DNA of 6,147 nt from Rhodoluna sp. (lineage in GTDB: Bacteria > Actinomycetota > Actinomycetes > Actinomycetales > Microbacteriaceae). How positions within the stretch are numbered: the stretch's first letter is position 1; each line of letters starts with the position of its first letter. The DNA lies in the NCBI GenBank assembly GCA_016462375.1, contig JAEMTJ010000008.1, forward strand, positions 1 through 6,147, read 5' to 3'. Positions 5,936 through 6,147 of the stretch are shown in pieces. The notes beneath the pieces were generated by a model, which searched no databases, was not told where the DNA came from, and saw only the letters and a list, made by a program, of their open reading frames with translations. The position numbers were made by a program, and so were the translations under genes.

Positions 5936-6147
5936 TTGACTGAAATAGATTTAACCCCAGAAAGATATGATCAGGTCCTCGAGGCTATCAAGGAAGTAAT
6001 CGACCCTGAAATCGGTGTCAACATTGTCGATCTTGGGCTTATCTATGACTTGAAATTAGCCGAAGATGAATCTCTGCTAATTCACATGACTCTTACTTCA
6101 GCAGGCTGTCCACTAACCGACGTCATCGAAGAGCAGATGGGTCAAGC
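5936..6147 (+). CDS. DUF59/MIP18-family metal-sulfur cluster assembly factor (partial, 3' end beyond window)
   Basis: Small protein (SufT/PaaD-like) expected to help mature or deliver Fe-S clusters. The frame starts at TTG 5936, 3 nt after the sufC stop, and stays open to the right edge (70 complete codons; the family is about 100-110). Family motifs are present: DPEIGVNIVDLGLIYD (23-38) and TLTSAGCPLTD (52-62), with the conserved cysteine C58 that is the proposed cluster or metal ligand. GAAGG (5923-5927), inside the last codons of sufC, lies 8 nt before the TTG and supports this start; no ATG or GTG exists between it and the motif-bearing region. It is the fifth gene of the suf operon. In many actinobacteria sufS and sufU come between sufC and this gene; here they do not. 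Confidence 0.93.
   Translation, partial: MTEIDLTPERYDQVLEAIKEVIDPEIGVNIVDLGLIYDLKLAEDESLLIHMTLTSAGCPLTDVIEEQMGQ

Noticed and set aside
1..6147. Mobile elements, CRISPR arrays, tRNA or rRNA genes, horizontally acquired island
   Set aside because: No transposase motifs, regular direct repeats, terminal inverted repeats or RNA gene signatures were seen; gene content and codon style are uniform and housekeeping.

Overview
The window reads as chromosomal DNA from an actinobacterium of moderate to low GC. The best guess is a planktonic Microbacteriaceae-like lineage (Luna-type freshwater or marine actinobacteria). The reasons are the suf gene order B-D-Rieske-C-DUF59 with actinobacterial motif variants, a divergently placed actinobacterial-type heme A synthase, many A/T-ending codons, short intergenic gaps, and TTG starts on three of the seven genes. 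The taxonomic call rests on remembered family patterns, not on a search.

Left part, minus strand (1-2086): two genes run leftward as one unit. ctaA (heme A synthase, eight-helix membrane protein) comes first. Its stop codon overlaps by 4 bp (ATGA) the start of a class I CPD photolyase gene. The photolyase gene runs off the left edge after 400 codons, so only its 5' part is here, but it includes almost the whole FAD/CPD-binding domain.

Middle (2087-2264): a 178-bp divergent intergenic region holds the promoters for both directions. It contains a possible promoter for the suf operon and four short inverted repeats that are candidate operators. A six-codon leader reading frame has a stop that overlaps the sufB start codon. 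No local regulator gene such as sufR is present.

Right part, plus strand (2265-6147): a compact iron-sulfur cluster assembly operon of sufB, sufD, a small Rieske [2Fe-2S] ferredoxin, sufC and the 5' part of a DUF59/MIP18-type assembly factor. Junctions are +1-base overlap, 3 nt, 18 nt and 3 nt. SufB, SufC and SufD should form the SufBCD scaffold: cluster assembly at the SufB/SufD interface, driven by the SufC ATPase. The DUF59 protein probably helps mature or deliver clusters. The cysteine desulfurase (SufS) and sulfur carrier (SufU), often found between sufC and the DUF59 gene in other actinobacteria, are absent from that position.

No mobile element, CRISPR array, tRNA, rRNA or clear intrinsic terminator was seen. 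Most of the window is conserved housekeeping sequence. The less ordinary points are the regulatory architecture of the divergent region, the Rieske gene inside the suf operon, the missing desulfurase, the altered residues in CtaA and the photolyase, and the ctaA-photolyase coupling. I found no evidence of an entirely new system.
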